Assembly: GCA_964648365.1 (NCBI GenBank)
Contig: CAZYLK010000189.1
Span: forward strand, 1 to 11,613
Direction: 5' to 3'
Origin: SURF-32 sp964648365
Lineage (GTDB): Bacteria; Planctomycetota; Phycisphaerae; UBA1845
Length of the DNA: 11,613 nucleotides
In this document: one piece after another, positions 1 to 6,089 of the stretch
Layout: every line of letters begins with the position of its first letter
Position numbering within the stretch: position 1 is the stretch's first letter
Notes under the pieces: generated by a model
What the model saw: the letters and a program-made list of their open reading frames with translations, nothing else
Database searches by the model: none
Told to the model about the DNA's origin: nothing
Position numbers and translations under genes: made by a program

Positions 1-404
1 CCGAGTACGTCATCCACCGGGTGGCGGAGGGGCTGAACAAGGCGATGAAGGCCATCAACGGATCGAAGATCCTCGTGCTCGGCCTGGCCTATAAGAAAAA
101 CGTCGACGACCTGCGCGAATCGCCGTCGATCGAACTGATCGAGATGCTGCGCGAGCGCGGGGCGAAGGTCGATTACAACGATCCCTACATCCCGCGCACC
201 CACAAACAGCGCGAGCACGACCTGCGCATGAAGAGCAAGAAGCTCTCCGAAGGGATGCTCGGCTCATACGATTGCGTCCTGATCGCCACGGACCACACCG
301 ACTACGACTACGCCTGGATCGTCGAGCATTCGCAGCTTGTCGTGGACACGCGCAACGCCACGGTAGGTGTGAAGAAGGGGCGGGCGAAGATTATAAAGGC
401 ATAG
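1..404 (+). CDS. Nucleotide-sugar dehydrogenase, C-terminal part (partial, runs off the left edge)
   Basis: This is the 3' end of a UDP-sugar 6-dehydrogenase (UDP-GlcNAc/UDP-glucose dehydrogenase family), a cytosolic enzyme that oxidises the C6 hydroxyl of a nucleotide sugar to a uronate with NAD+ for surface polysaccharide synthesis. The frame is open from base 3 and encodes 133 residues before TAG at 402-404. A VAEGLN helix from the central domain leads into the C-terminal UDP-binding domain. That domain begins KILVLGLAYKKNVDDLRESP and continues through ELIEMLRERGAKVDYNDPYIP to the late DCVLIATDHTDYDY and VVDTRNA motifs. The KK.VDDLRESP and DPY.P signatures fit the WbpA-like UDP-N-acetylglucosamine dehydrogenase branch better than GDP-mannose dehydrogenase, but substrate cannot be settled from this fragment. 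The catalytic cysteine and Rossmann domain lie outside the window. The in-frame GTG at 21 is internal, not a start. The next gene is convergent. Confidence 0.92.
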   Translation, partial: EYVIHRVAEGLNKAMKAINGSKILVLGLAYKKNVDDLRESPSIELIEMLRERGAKVDYNDPYIPRTHKQREHDLRMKSKKLSEGMLGSYDCVLIATDHTDYDYAWIVEHSQLVVDTRNATVGVKKGRAKIIKA

Positions 405-540
405 CAGTCGACGCGCCGCAGTCCGGCGCGGGTGGCACGGCGTCCGCCGCGGGCGTATCAGGGAGCGGCCGCGCGCTGGTGCCGCGCGGGCACAGTCCGA
501 GCCGCGACCGTGAGGAGTCGATCCACGCGCCGATAACGCG

Positions 541-660
541 CGGGTGGCACGGTCTCGTCTTCGAGGCCGTGGAGAGCGCAGCAGGTGTGCAGCGCTCGGG
601 AACACGCCGTTGCAGCATCCCACGGCCTGCCTCCGGCGCGCCTCCGGCGGATGCCACCCG
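541..660. repeat. Nested inverted repeat with two pairs of perfect arms
   Basis: The outer arms are CGGGTGGCA (541-549) and TGCCACCCG (652-660). The inner arms are GGCCGTGG (565-572) and CCACGGCC (620-627). Both pairs are perfect reverse complements in the same nested order, so the segment can fold into a long interrupted stem-loop. The right side also carries a CCTCCGGCG direct doublet (about 630-649). The left outer arm belongs to a 15-nt motif that also occurs at 426-440, which suggests a dispersed or decayed repeat family. Function is unknown. Confidence 0.6.
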
Positions 661-681
661 ATTTACGCTCGGCACGGCCCC

Positions 682-697
682 GCCGCGTCAACGCGGC
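682..697. terminator. Perfect 7-bp hairpin, possible bidirectional terminator
   Basis: GCCGCGT-CA-ACGCGGC is a perfect palindrome between a plus-strand gene ending at 404 and a minus-strand gene ending at 789. Its place between convergent genes suggests termination. No T-run follows, so intrinsic termination is unproven. Confidence 0.3.
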
Positions 698-788
698 CCC
701 TCGATCACCCGTAACGGGAAAGGCCCTCTCCATCGCTCCGCGGCGGTGAAGCGCCCGCGTCCGGCCACGTCTGCGTCCGTCGGCAGCG

Positions 789-1271
789 TCATTCACTCTC
801 CGCGCTGACCTTCAGCATGAACGGCTCCCGGCGGCGGTCCGGGGCCGTAAAGGTTGCCCGGCCGACGGTCGGCTGGTCGCGTACCGGTGTGTACTCGAGC
901 GTGTAGCTCGCGCCGGGCGTCAGAACCGCGCGCAGATAGCCCACGTCCGGGCTGCCGGGCTTGGCGCCGATCAACTTGCTCTCGTTGATGTACTCGACGG
1001 CGACGGGCTGCCCATCGGCATCGAACAGGCGGAAGTGCCGCTCCACCCACTCCTGCCATGCGGCGTTAAACTGCGTGTTGCCTTCGGGCGCCTCGCGCTC
1101 GGTCATCCCCGCGGTCAGCGTGACGTTCAACTCCACGCCCGCGTCGTTGGGCTCGCCGAACGCGGCATACATGTCAAACCGCTGGACGGCCATCCCCTGA
1201 TCCATCGCCTGGAAGCCGAAGTACGCAGCCACCCCGATGATCAGCAGCAGGACAACAATCGCTTTCATCAT
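789..1271 (-). CDS. Small membrane-anchored protein of unknown function
   Basis: This 160-residue protein begins with a single hydrophobic segment (residues 2-20, MKAIVVLLLIIGVAAYFGF) and has no clear cleavage site, so it is probably an N-terminal anchor with the remainder outside the cytoplasmic membrane. The rest looks like a small beta-rich extracytoplasmic domain (VELNVTLTAGM, PVAVEYINES, GYLRAVLTPGASYTLEYTPV, FMLKVSAESE). I recognise no family. Two consecutive ATG codons open the frame. AGGAG lies 4 nt before the first and 7 nt before the second, so the second (MKAIVV...) may be the true start. It lies 52 nt downstream of another small anchored protein on the same strand and is probably co-transcribed with it. 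The real gene is supported by the leader, the ribosome site and good codon use. Confidence 0.8.
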   Translation of the reverse strand: MMKAIVVLLLIIGVAAYFGFQAMDQGMAVQRFDMYAAFGEPNDAGVELNVTLTAGMTEREAPEGNTQFNAAWQEWVERHFRLFDADGQPVAVEYINESKLIGAKPGSPDVGYLRAVLTPGASYTLEYTPVRDQPTVGRATFTAPDRRREPFMLKVSAESE

Positions 1272-1323
1272 CGCTCTCCTGTATCGTGATTCCCACCCGA
1301 ATCTTCATCCTGACACCGCTTTT

Positions 1324-1761
1324 TCACGGGTTCCGCATGTCCAGCAGGTCGACTTCCGTGCGCAGATCGTTGAGGCGCTCCACCAGGCCGGCGCCGTCGA
1401 AGCTCACTTTGAACGCAACCGACTTGGAAAAGGTGTAATAGACGACGAAGCCGTCAGGCAACTCGCCGGCTTTCAGGCGGGAGTCGATGGAACCGTCGCG
1501 ATAGTCGCTGGCCGCCTTTTCGACCGGCACCAGTGTCTCGACACCGCTGAAGGGGTCTTTCTTCTTTTCGAGGACGATTCTGGCCCATCGACCCGGCTTT
1601 CCGGCCGCGGCCAGTACCTGCGGCCAGGTCATGCCCGGTGTGATGGCCGCTTTTGCGTCGAGCCCCTGTTGCGTCGGATCGAACGAGGCCGTTCCGCCGC
1701 TGTAGAACATCACCACAAGACCGATGCCCAGCAGCAGCAGGAGAACCAGCACCAACTTCAT
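1324..1761 (-). CDS. BamE/SmpA-like small membrane-anchored protein
   Basis: This 145-residue protein has a strongly hydrophobic N-terminal segment (residues 2-20, MKLVLVLLLLLGIGLVVMFY) and then a soluble domain. The stretch AAITPGMTWPQVLAAAGKPGRWARI (about 38-62) matches the G-M-(T)-x-x-x-V-x-x-x-x-G-K-P turn of the SmpA/OmlA/BamE-type fold, and a later beta segment reads FVVYYTFSKSVAFKVSFDGAGLVERL. BamE family members are small envelope proteins, and the outer-membrane assembly factor is the best known. This one lacks a lipobox, so membership in the fold is inferred and a BamE role is not claimed. The frame extends upstream to about 2166, but that part is Pro/Arg/Ser-rich. The chosen ATG is supported by the leader and an AAGGG about 11 nt upstream. 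It precedes the 160-residue anchored protein, probably in one operon. Confidence 0.78.
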   Translation of the reverse strand: MKLVLVLLLLLGIGLVVMFYSGGTASFDPTQQGLDAKAAITPGMTWPQVLAAAGKPGRWARIVLEKKKDPFSGVETLVPVEKAASDYRDGSIDSRLKAGELPDGFVVYYTFSKSVAFKVSFDGAGLVERLNDLRTEVDLLDMRNP

Positions 1762-2108
1762 GTGCGGCCGTACCCTTCTTGGCAACTGGGGTTCAAAACC
1801 GCCGCTCCAGGCGGGATCGGCACGATGCTGTGTCCCGTCCGCGGCCGGTCCGTCCCCGGCCCGTGGTTTGTAATGGCCCGCGACATCGGCGTCGAGCGGC
1901 CGGGGTCCGGCGGAGTGGTCGCGGCGCGTTGCAGACTGGGCGGAAACAGGCATCCGTTTGCGGACGTTCCGCGACGGCGGGCCGGTTCTCGGACGGCCGG
2001 GTTGCCCCGCGCTCGGGTGATATGGAGTCTTAGGTGTCCGCGGTTCGCTTTTGCGGCCTCGCCGGCGCTCTGCGCCCGCCGGGCGACCGTGTGGCTGGAT
2101 CAGGAAGG
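1762..2108. other. Divergent intergenic region
   Basis: This GC-rich spacer separates the minus-strand small-protein operon from the large plus-strand gene, so promoters for both should lie here. I see no convincing -35/-10 pair on either strand. If the large gene starts at GTG 2034 rather than ATG 2109, the spacer is 75 nt shorter. Confidence 0.45.
2024..2027 (+). promoter_or_regulatory. Shine-Dalgarno GGAG in front of alternative start GTG 2034
   Basis: GGAG lies 6 nt before the in-frame GTG at 2034, a good spacing. The ATG at 2109 has only AGGA 3 nt upstream, which is too close to be ideal. This site therefore leaves open a 754-residue version of the large coiled-coil protein. Confidence 0.4.
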
Positions 2109-4298
2109 ATGACCGCCAGCACAGAACTGCTGGACAACCCAGCGTCCGCGCCGCCGGAAACGGCAAGCACGGCCCGTCCCACCTCCGGACTGGAGGCCGC
2201 CCTCGCGGAGGTCATGGACGGCGACAGCGACGGCGACCTCGGCGGCGCGATCCCCGCGGCTCATCACTGGCACGGGCCGTTGCCCGAGGCGCTGATGAAG
2301 GTGGTCGACCTCCGCATCGACGTCTGGCGGCGACTCCTTCAACTGGAACAGCAACGTGCGGAGTGGTCCGCGCGTCCGATCCTGAAAACCACCGAGTCCG
2401 AAATCTCGCGACAGAACTCCGAGCTGAAGCGGCTTCCACGCGCGGATGGGCTTTCCGATCTTCTCGAGCGGCTTGAGAAGAAGCTGGGCACGCCCCCGTC
2501 GCCGGCCGATGGCGAATCCCTCGAACGCCCGCCCGACGCACTCGATGACTGGCTCGACCCGGCGGAAGCCCACCGGGCCGTTCAGGATCTGGGCATCGTG
2601 CAGGTCAAGCTGCTGATCGCGCGAGAAAAACTCAGCGACGCGGTCGCGCAAGCGGCCCGCTCGATCGCGTGTACGGAGCCGCTCTTCGGCCTCACGGCGC
2701 GACACGGCGTGGACGCGAGTTGCCTGATCGGCTGGACGTTTTACGCATTGGCGCTGGAGCAGCGCATCGACGAGTGTCGGCAGGCGGAGGCCGATCATCG
2801 CGCCCGAACCGCGGAAGCCGAGGCCGAAGCGCAGGAGGCGCCGCGCGGCATGATGGCCAAGCTGCGCCGCAAGCCACCCAAGGCCGCCGGCCCGGCGCTC
2901 GATCCCAGGGTGCTCCTGCGGCGTACCGGCGCGGAACGCGAACTGGCCGAAATCGAACGGCAGCTTACCGAGTGGTTCTGGACCGCGTACGAGGACGTCG
3001 CCTGGCTCTACGCCGGGGGCAAGCTTGGCGAGGAGGACGAGGTCTATGCCCGCGCGCTGCTGCGCTACGGACTGGTCGCCATCCATCCGGGCCTGATCGA
3101 CGCGGGCAAGTCGGCGTTCATCCTGCGCGACTGCACGAACAACGTGGAGGACTGGCAGAACGCGGTCGAGGCCGACCACGTGGTGTATGCGGATGAGTAC
3201 ATCCGCGCGATCCTCACTCGCCAGACCACCGTCAGCCCGGACGAAGATCTCGAACTCAACGAGCGCGGCAGCGATCGCTGGAAAGCGGACCGCCTGTGGC
3301 GGCAGGCCGTCATCAGCCCGGTCAAGTATCAACTGTACATGCTGAAGCGAGAGGAAGTCGCCGGCAAGGCGGCCGAGTTGAACAGCCAGGTCGAGCACTA
3401 CAAGAAGCTCTTCGCCGCCGTCAAGGAAGACCCGGAGCGCAAGGCCGAGGCGACCGCCCACCGGCGCAAGATGACCGAGTTGGGCGCGGAGGCGTCCCGC
3501 TACCAGGGCATGGTGGACCGGCTCGATCAGAAACTCCTGCCCAACCTTAAATCCACGGCAGAGACGGCCGCCGCCCGCCTCAACGAAGCGATGGAGACGC
3601 TGCCGCCGGAGTGGATCGCCCGACGCGAGGCCAAGTTCATCCGCCGGCTCGCGCGCCTCGCGGCCCGGTTGAAGGAGCCGTATCCACAGTTCGTCCTGCG
3701 CGACAACTTCGATCCGGACCGCAGCGATCATCACCATCGCGCCGCGGTCGCGCAGATCGTCAAGAAGGTCGAGTACGCCGATCAGTACCTCTTTCACGAG
3801 ATGATCATCCCGAACAAGAAGGTCGAGCGGCGGCTGTCGGTGCGGATGGCGCCGACGATCGTGATCGCGCCGGGGCGGGGACTGCTGGGCTTTTGCATCA
3901 ACCCGCGCCGCGCCACGGACGCGGGCAAGATGATGATCCCGTTGCTGGGCCAGCGCCAGGGCGCGCTCGAGAAAATGGTGATGGAGATCCTCTCCGACTT
4001 CGGGTGGGACTGCTCCATGGAAGAGGCCGGCGCCGACTGGATCACGGCCGACGCACTCGTCTCGGCCTACGCGAACGCCCGCTGGGAGTACCGCTCGAAG
4101 AACCCGGAAACGCAGAAGCGGGCGGGCTTCAACAAGAAGAACAACGACCGCCAGGACTGGCGCACGCACTACGGTCTGTACGTCAACAGCGTCGAAGAAG
4201 CAGGCAAGGCGCTGTTCAACAAGTGCTTCCCCGTCTATCAGGCGGTGGTCAAGTACATCGGCCTGCCGCCGGGGATCGAGCGGTTGAGGAAGGATTGA
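2109..4298 (+). CDS. Large coiled-coil protein of unknown family
   Basis: I do not recognise this 729-residue protein. It has no signal peptide or membrane segment and is probably cytosolic. From ATG 2109 the layout is: an acidic, disordered N-terminus (about 1-50); helical segments (about 60-235, including LMKVVDLRIDVWRRLLQLEQQ); a charged Ala/Glu/Arg/Lys linker (about 220-265); a helical region with WFWTAYEDVAWLYAGG (about 290-305); a long coiled coil (about 409-500); and a C-terminal domain (about 528-729) that looks globular and well conserved. That last domain has FVLRDNFDPDRSDHHHRAAVAQ, EYADQYLFHEMIIPNKKVERR, TIVIAPGRGLLGFCINPRR and late Lys/Trp-rich motifs. No catalytic motif is identifiable. 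The start is uncertain: GTG 2034 has the better-spaced Shine-Dalgarno, but the 25 residues it adds are Arg/Gly/Pro-rich like non-coding DNA. The gene stands alone between divergent and convergent neighbours. Confidence 0.88.
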   Translation: MTASTELLDNPASAPPETASTARPTSGLEAALAEVMDGDSDGDLGGAIPAAHHWHGPLPEALMKVVDLRIDVWRRLLQLEQQRAEWSARPILKTTESEISRQNSELKRLPRADGLSDLLERLEKKLGTPPSPADGESLERPPDALDDWLDPAEAHRAVQDLGIVQVKLLIAREKLSDAVAQAARSIACTEPLFGLTARHGVDASCLIGWTFYALALEQRIDECRQAEADHRARTAEAEAEAQEAPRGMMAKLRRKPPKAAGPALDPRVLLRRTGAERELAEIERQLTEWFWTAYEDVAWLYAGGKLGEEDEVYARALLRYGLVAIHPGLIDAGKSAFILRDCTNNVEDWQNAVEADHVVYADEYIRAILTRQTTVSPDEDLELNERGSDRWKADRLWRQAVISPVKYQLYMLKREEVAGKAAELNSQVEHYKKLFAAVKEDPERKAEATAHRRKMTELGAEASRYQGMVDRLDQKLLPNLKSTAETAAARLNEAMETLPPEWIARREAKFIRRLARLAARLKEPYPQFVLRDNFDPDRSDHHHRAAVAQIVKKVEYADQYLFHEMIIPNKKVERRLSVRMAPTIVIAPGRGLLGFCINPRRATDAGKMMIPLLGQRQGALEKMVMEILSDFGWDCSMEEAGADWITADALVSAYANARWEYRSKNPETQKRAGFNKKNNDRQDWRTHYGLYVNSVEEAGKALFNKCFPVYQAVVKYIGLPPGIERLRKD

Positions 4299-4302
4299 GG
4301 AA

Positions 4303-4334
4303 GGCACGGAGGCACATAGGCACGGAGGCACGAA
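4303..4334. repeat. Tandem 8-nt repeat GGCACNNA, four copies
   Basis: Four head-to-tail 8-mers, GGCACGGA, GGCACATA, GGCACGGA and GGCACGAA, begin 5 nt after the stop codon of the large coiled-coil gene. Units 1 and 3 are identical. The position just past a stop codon suggests an intergenic repeat insertion or expansion. Confidence 0.8.
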
Positions 4335-4361
4335 GTGGGGAGCAGGGACGCGCGCTCAGAG

Positions 4362-4381
4362 CCCCGACATTCATGTCGGGG
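4362..4381. terminator. Perfect 20-nt palindrome between convergent genes
   Basis: CCCCGACATTCATGTCGGGG has two 9-nt arms around TC and lies between the plus-strand gene ending at 4298 and the minus-strand gene ending at 4402. A hairpin of this strength can serve as a terminator in both directions. No long T-run follows on either strand, so it may instead be a dispersed palindrome or a protein-binding site. Confidence 0.45.
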
Positions 4382-4401
4382 TTGGGCGGCTTAGCAGATC
4401 A

Positions 4402-4995
4402 CTACGGGCGGGGGCTGCCCGTCTCTTTCCGCTCGCGATAGGCGATCATCGACGCGTCGAGATGGCGGGCGTTCTCGACGATGCGGGCGTAGTAGACCGG
4501 GTACGCAAGCAGGTGGACAATCGTCACCAGCAGGCCGGCGGCGAAGTGCCAGCGCTGATGCGGCACGCCCTCGACGCCCCACGCGCCGGTGCCGACGACC
4601 AGCACGATCGGCGCGACTGACGCACCCAGCATCCGGGTGACCCACGCCTTGCGACGCTTGACCGGCGCCATGCCGGTGGGGATGTCGAACTTCCCCAGCG
4701 CCAGCGACTGCTGGATCAGCTTCCCCGTTACGGTGAAATAGGTGAAGACGACGGTGTGAATCAGGCACGCCAGCAGCAGCGTGAACACCGCCAGCGCCAC
4801 GTGCGTCGACACGGCCGCGCGCTCCGCGTCCGTCGGATCTGCCGATGCTTCTACGTCGCGCTGTGATTGACCCAGGCCGCCGCCGGCCGCGCCGCCGTCG
4901 TCGCGTCGAACGCCACGCGCCTGCACGCCCATCACCGTTACCGCCAGCAGCAGACCGGCGTGGGTGATCGCCACCCATGTGAAGATGCGTGCCAT
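4402..4995 (-). CDS. Four-helix integral membrane protein of unknown function
   Basis: This 197-residue protein has four predicted membrane helices: about residues 6-24, 62-86, 122-140 and 149-170. A Gly/Ala/Asp/Arg-rich loop (25-60) separates the first two. Histidines lie in or near helices (H80 in LACLIHTVVFTYF, H150 in RWHFAAG, H161 in TIVHLLAYPVYYARIVENA). Such positions are seen in haem-binding membrane proteins, but no known cytochrome motif is matched, so this is only a hint. It lies 25 nt downstream of the TPR-like lipoprotein on the same strand and is probably co-transcribed with it. No Shine-Dalgarno is visible before ATG 4995. Translation may depend on the upstream gene, or the start may be the internal GTG at residue 8. 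An overlapping frame ending at 4391 is Arg/Gly-rich and was rejected. Confidence 0.8.
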   Translation of the reverse strand: MARIFTWVAITHAGLLLAVTVMGVQARGVRRDDGGAAGGGLGQSQRDVEASADPTDAERAAVSTHVALAVFTLLLACLIHTVVFTYFTVTGKLIQQSLALGKFDIPTGMAPVKRRKAWVTRMLGASVAPIVLVVGTGAWGVEGVPHQRWHFAAGLLVTIVHLLAYPVYYARIVENARHLDASMIAYRERKETGSPRP

Positions 4996-5020
4996 GAGCG
5001 TTCGCGCCGGGAGGTCGCGC

Positions 5021-5863
5021 TTAAGACCGGGATCGCTGCGCGGGCGCCGCCAGGACCGTGCCGCCTTCGGCGTTGGCGGGCGCCGTCGTGCCGCGCTGGC
5101 GTGTCAGTTCCCAGATGCGCCGCGTCGCAAAGTGCAGGTTGGACGTGCTGCCCTGCTCTTCCCGCTCGACGGCGCGGTACAGCTCCAGCGCCCGGGCGCG
5201 ATTATAGAGTCGGTAGTCGTAGAGCACCGCGGCCTGAAAGCGGGCCGGGTGGGGCGTCGCGGGATCCCACGCAAACGCGCGCTCGTACCACAGGACGGCG
5301 ATCGTCTCCTGATTGGGGAAATACTCTTTGTGGATCTCGCCACAATAGAACGCGGCGTCGTCGATCTTGTCGCTGGTGGGGTATTGCGCGATCAGGCCCC
5401 GGAAGGCCTTCAGCGACTGCACCATCAGATCCTCGCGATACAGTGCGGGCACGCCGTGCCCCCCCCGGCGCAGCAGGTCGTACGCCTTGATGTACGCCTC
5501 ATCGGCGGCGGCGATGGACTCGGTCGGACGCAGATCGGCCGGCGGCACTTCCGCGTCGAGCAGGTAGCGGAAGGTCAGTACCTTGCCCATGCCGTCGAGT
5601 TCGTGCTCGACGCGGGTGAGCTTCTCGACGTTGCCGGTGCGCTCATAGTGCGCCCGCAGGCGCTTGAGCGATTCCAGATATCGGTCGCGCTCCGTGACGA
5701 GCCGCTCGACCAGGTCGACCTCTTGGCCGGAGTACGCGCCGACCTGCCCGCCCGTCACAACGAGCGTGCCCTCGGGCGGACGTGTGCGGTAGAACCCATC
5801 CGTCCGGCAGCCCGTCGCCACCAGCAGACTCCCGGCCACAAGCATCATCATCTGTCGATTCAT
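5021..5863 (-). CDS. Lipoprotein with TPR-like helical repeats
   Basis: This 280-residue protein begins MNRQMMMLVAGSLLVATGC, a lipoprotein signal peptide with C19 as the probable lipidated residue (-3 to -1 are A-T-G, a slightly atypical lipobox). The mature part is helical. A coiled stretch (about 48-100, VERLVTERDRYLESLKRLRAHYERTGN) is followed by TPR-like pairs: SLKAFRGLIAQYPTSDKIDDAAFYCGEIHKEY (about 150-181), TIAVLWYERAFAWDPA (187-202) and AVLYDYRLYNRARALELYRAVERE (212-235). The FRGLIAQYPTSDKIDDAAFYCGE segment resembles TPR units of BamD/CpoB-type envelope proteins, which act as scaffolds. The actual partner is unknown. The frame runs upstream to 5980, but ATG 5863 is chosen for the signal peptide and a strong GGAGGG 4 nt upstream. 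The membrane-protein gene at 4402-4995 follows 25 nt downstream. A run of eight C (5459-5466) lies inside the gene. Confidence 0.87.
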   Translation of the reverse strand: MNRQMMMLVAGSLLVATGCRTDGFYRTRPPEGTLVVTGGQVGAYSGQEVDLVERLVTERDRYLESLKRLRAHYERTGNVEKLTRVEHELDGMGKVLTFRYLLDAEVPPADLRPTESIAAADEAYIKAYDLLRRGGHGVPALYREDLMVQSLKAFRGLIAQYPTSDKIDDAAFYCGEIHKEYFPNQETIAVLWYERAFAWDPATPHPARFQAAVLYDYRLYNRARALELYRAVEREEQGSTSNLHFATRRIWELTRQRGTTAPANAEGGTVLAAPAQRSRS

Positions 5864-5867
5864 CACG

Positions 5868-5873
5868 CCCTCC
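5868..5873 (-). promoter_or_regulatory. Shine-Dalgarno GGAGGG fixing the lipoprotein start
   Basis: On the minus strand GGAGGG precedes ATG 5863 by 4 nt. Together with the signal peptide that follows, this fixes the start and rejects the upstream extension of the frame. Confidence 0.75.
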
Positions 5874-6029
5874 GGGAACCATACCCGAACGGGCGGCGTC
5901 ATGCTCCGGCCTGAAGGATCGCCGTCAGCACTGCCGCCCCTGACGGTTGGCATTTCACCCCGCAGCCGCAACAGCGTCAAGTTTGAGCAGGAACGCCGCG
6001 CGACTCAGCTTGGCGCGCGGGCTGGCCAC

Positions 6030-6058
6030 TTGACGGGGGAGAATGCTGATGTTAGGTT
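6030..6058 (+). promoter_or_regulatory. Possible sigma-70-like promoter for the HD/YwgA-like operon
   Basis: TTGACG (6030-6035, five of six to TTGACA) is followed after 17 nt by TAGGTT (6053-6058), which keeps the most conserved T, A and final T of a -10 box. Initiation would fall around 6065, about 25 nt before the chosen ATG at 6090. This is inferred from consensus alone. Confidence 0.35.
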
Positions 6059-6089
6059 TTGGTTCGCATCTGCAACGGTGACAAACACT

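Larger units (their letters stand above)
405..788. other. Non-coding interval between convergent genes, with palindromes
   Basis: About 380 bases with no credible gene. Open frames crossing it give low-complexity Arg/Ala/Pro/Ser-rich translations typical of GC-rich non-coding DNA. It holds a 15-nt direct repeat GCGCGGGTGGCACGG (426-440 and 538-552), a nested inverted repeat (541-660), a perfect 16-nt palindrome (682-697) and a small CCCGT-A-ACGGG hairpin (708-718). These could terminate transcription from both sides or be remnants of dispersed repeats. Confidence 0.6.

Noticed and set aside
272..808. 178-residue plus-strand frame spanning the dehydrogenase end and the following gap
   Set aside because: Low-complexity Arg/Ala/Pro/Ser translation, overlap with a real gene in another frame, and palindromes inside it.
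1237..2112. 291-residue plus-strand frame opposite the two small anchored proteins
   Set aside because: Shadow of two minus-strand genes with convincing leaders. Its translation looks like antisense of coding DNA.
2100..4331. 743-residue open frame antisense to the large coiled-coil gene
   Set aside because: It is an antisense shadow favoured by high GC. Its translation is Arg/Asp/His/Leu-rich without domains, while the plus strand has clear helices and coiled coil.
4391..4978. 195-residue minus-strand frame overlapping the four-helix membrane protein
   Set aside because: Arg/Gly-rich and without membrane segments, while the other frame shows four clean hydrophobic helices.
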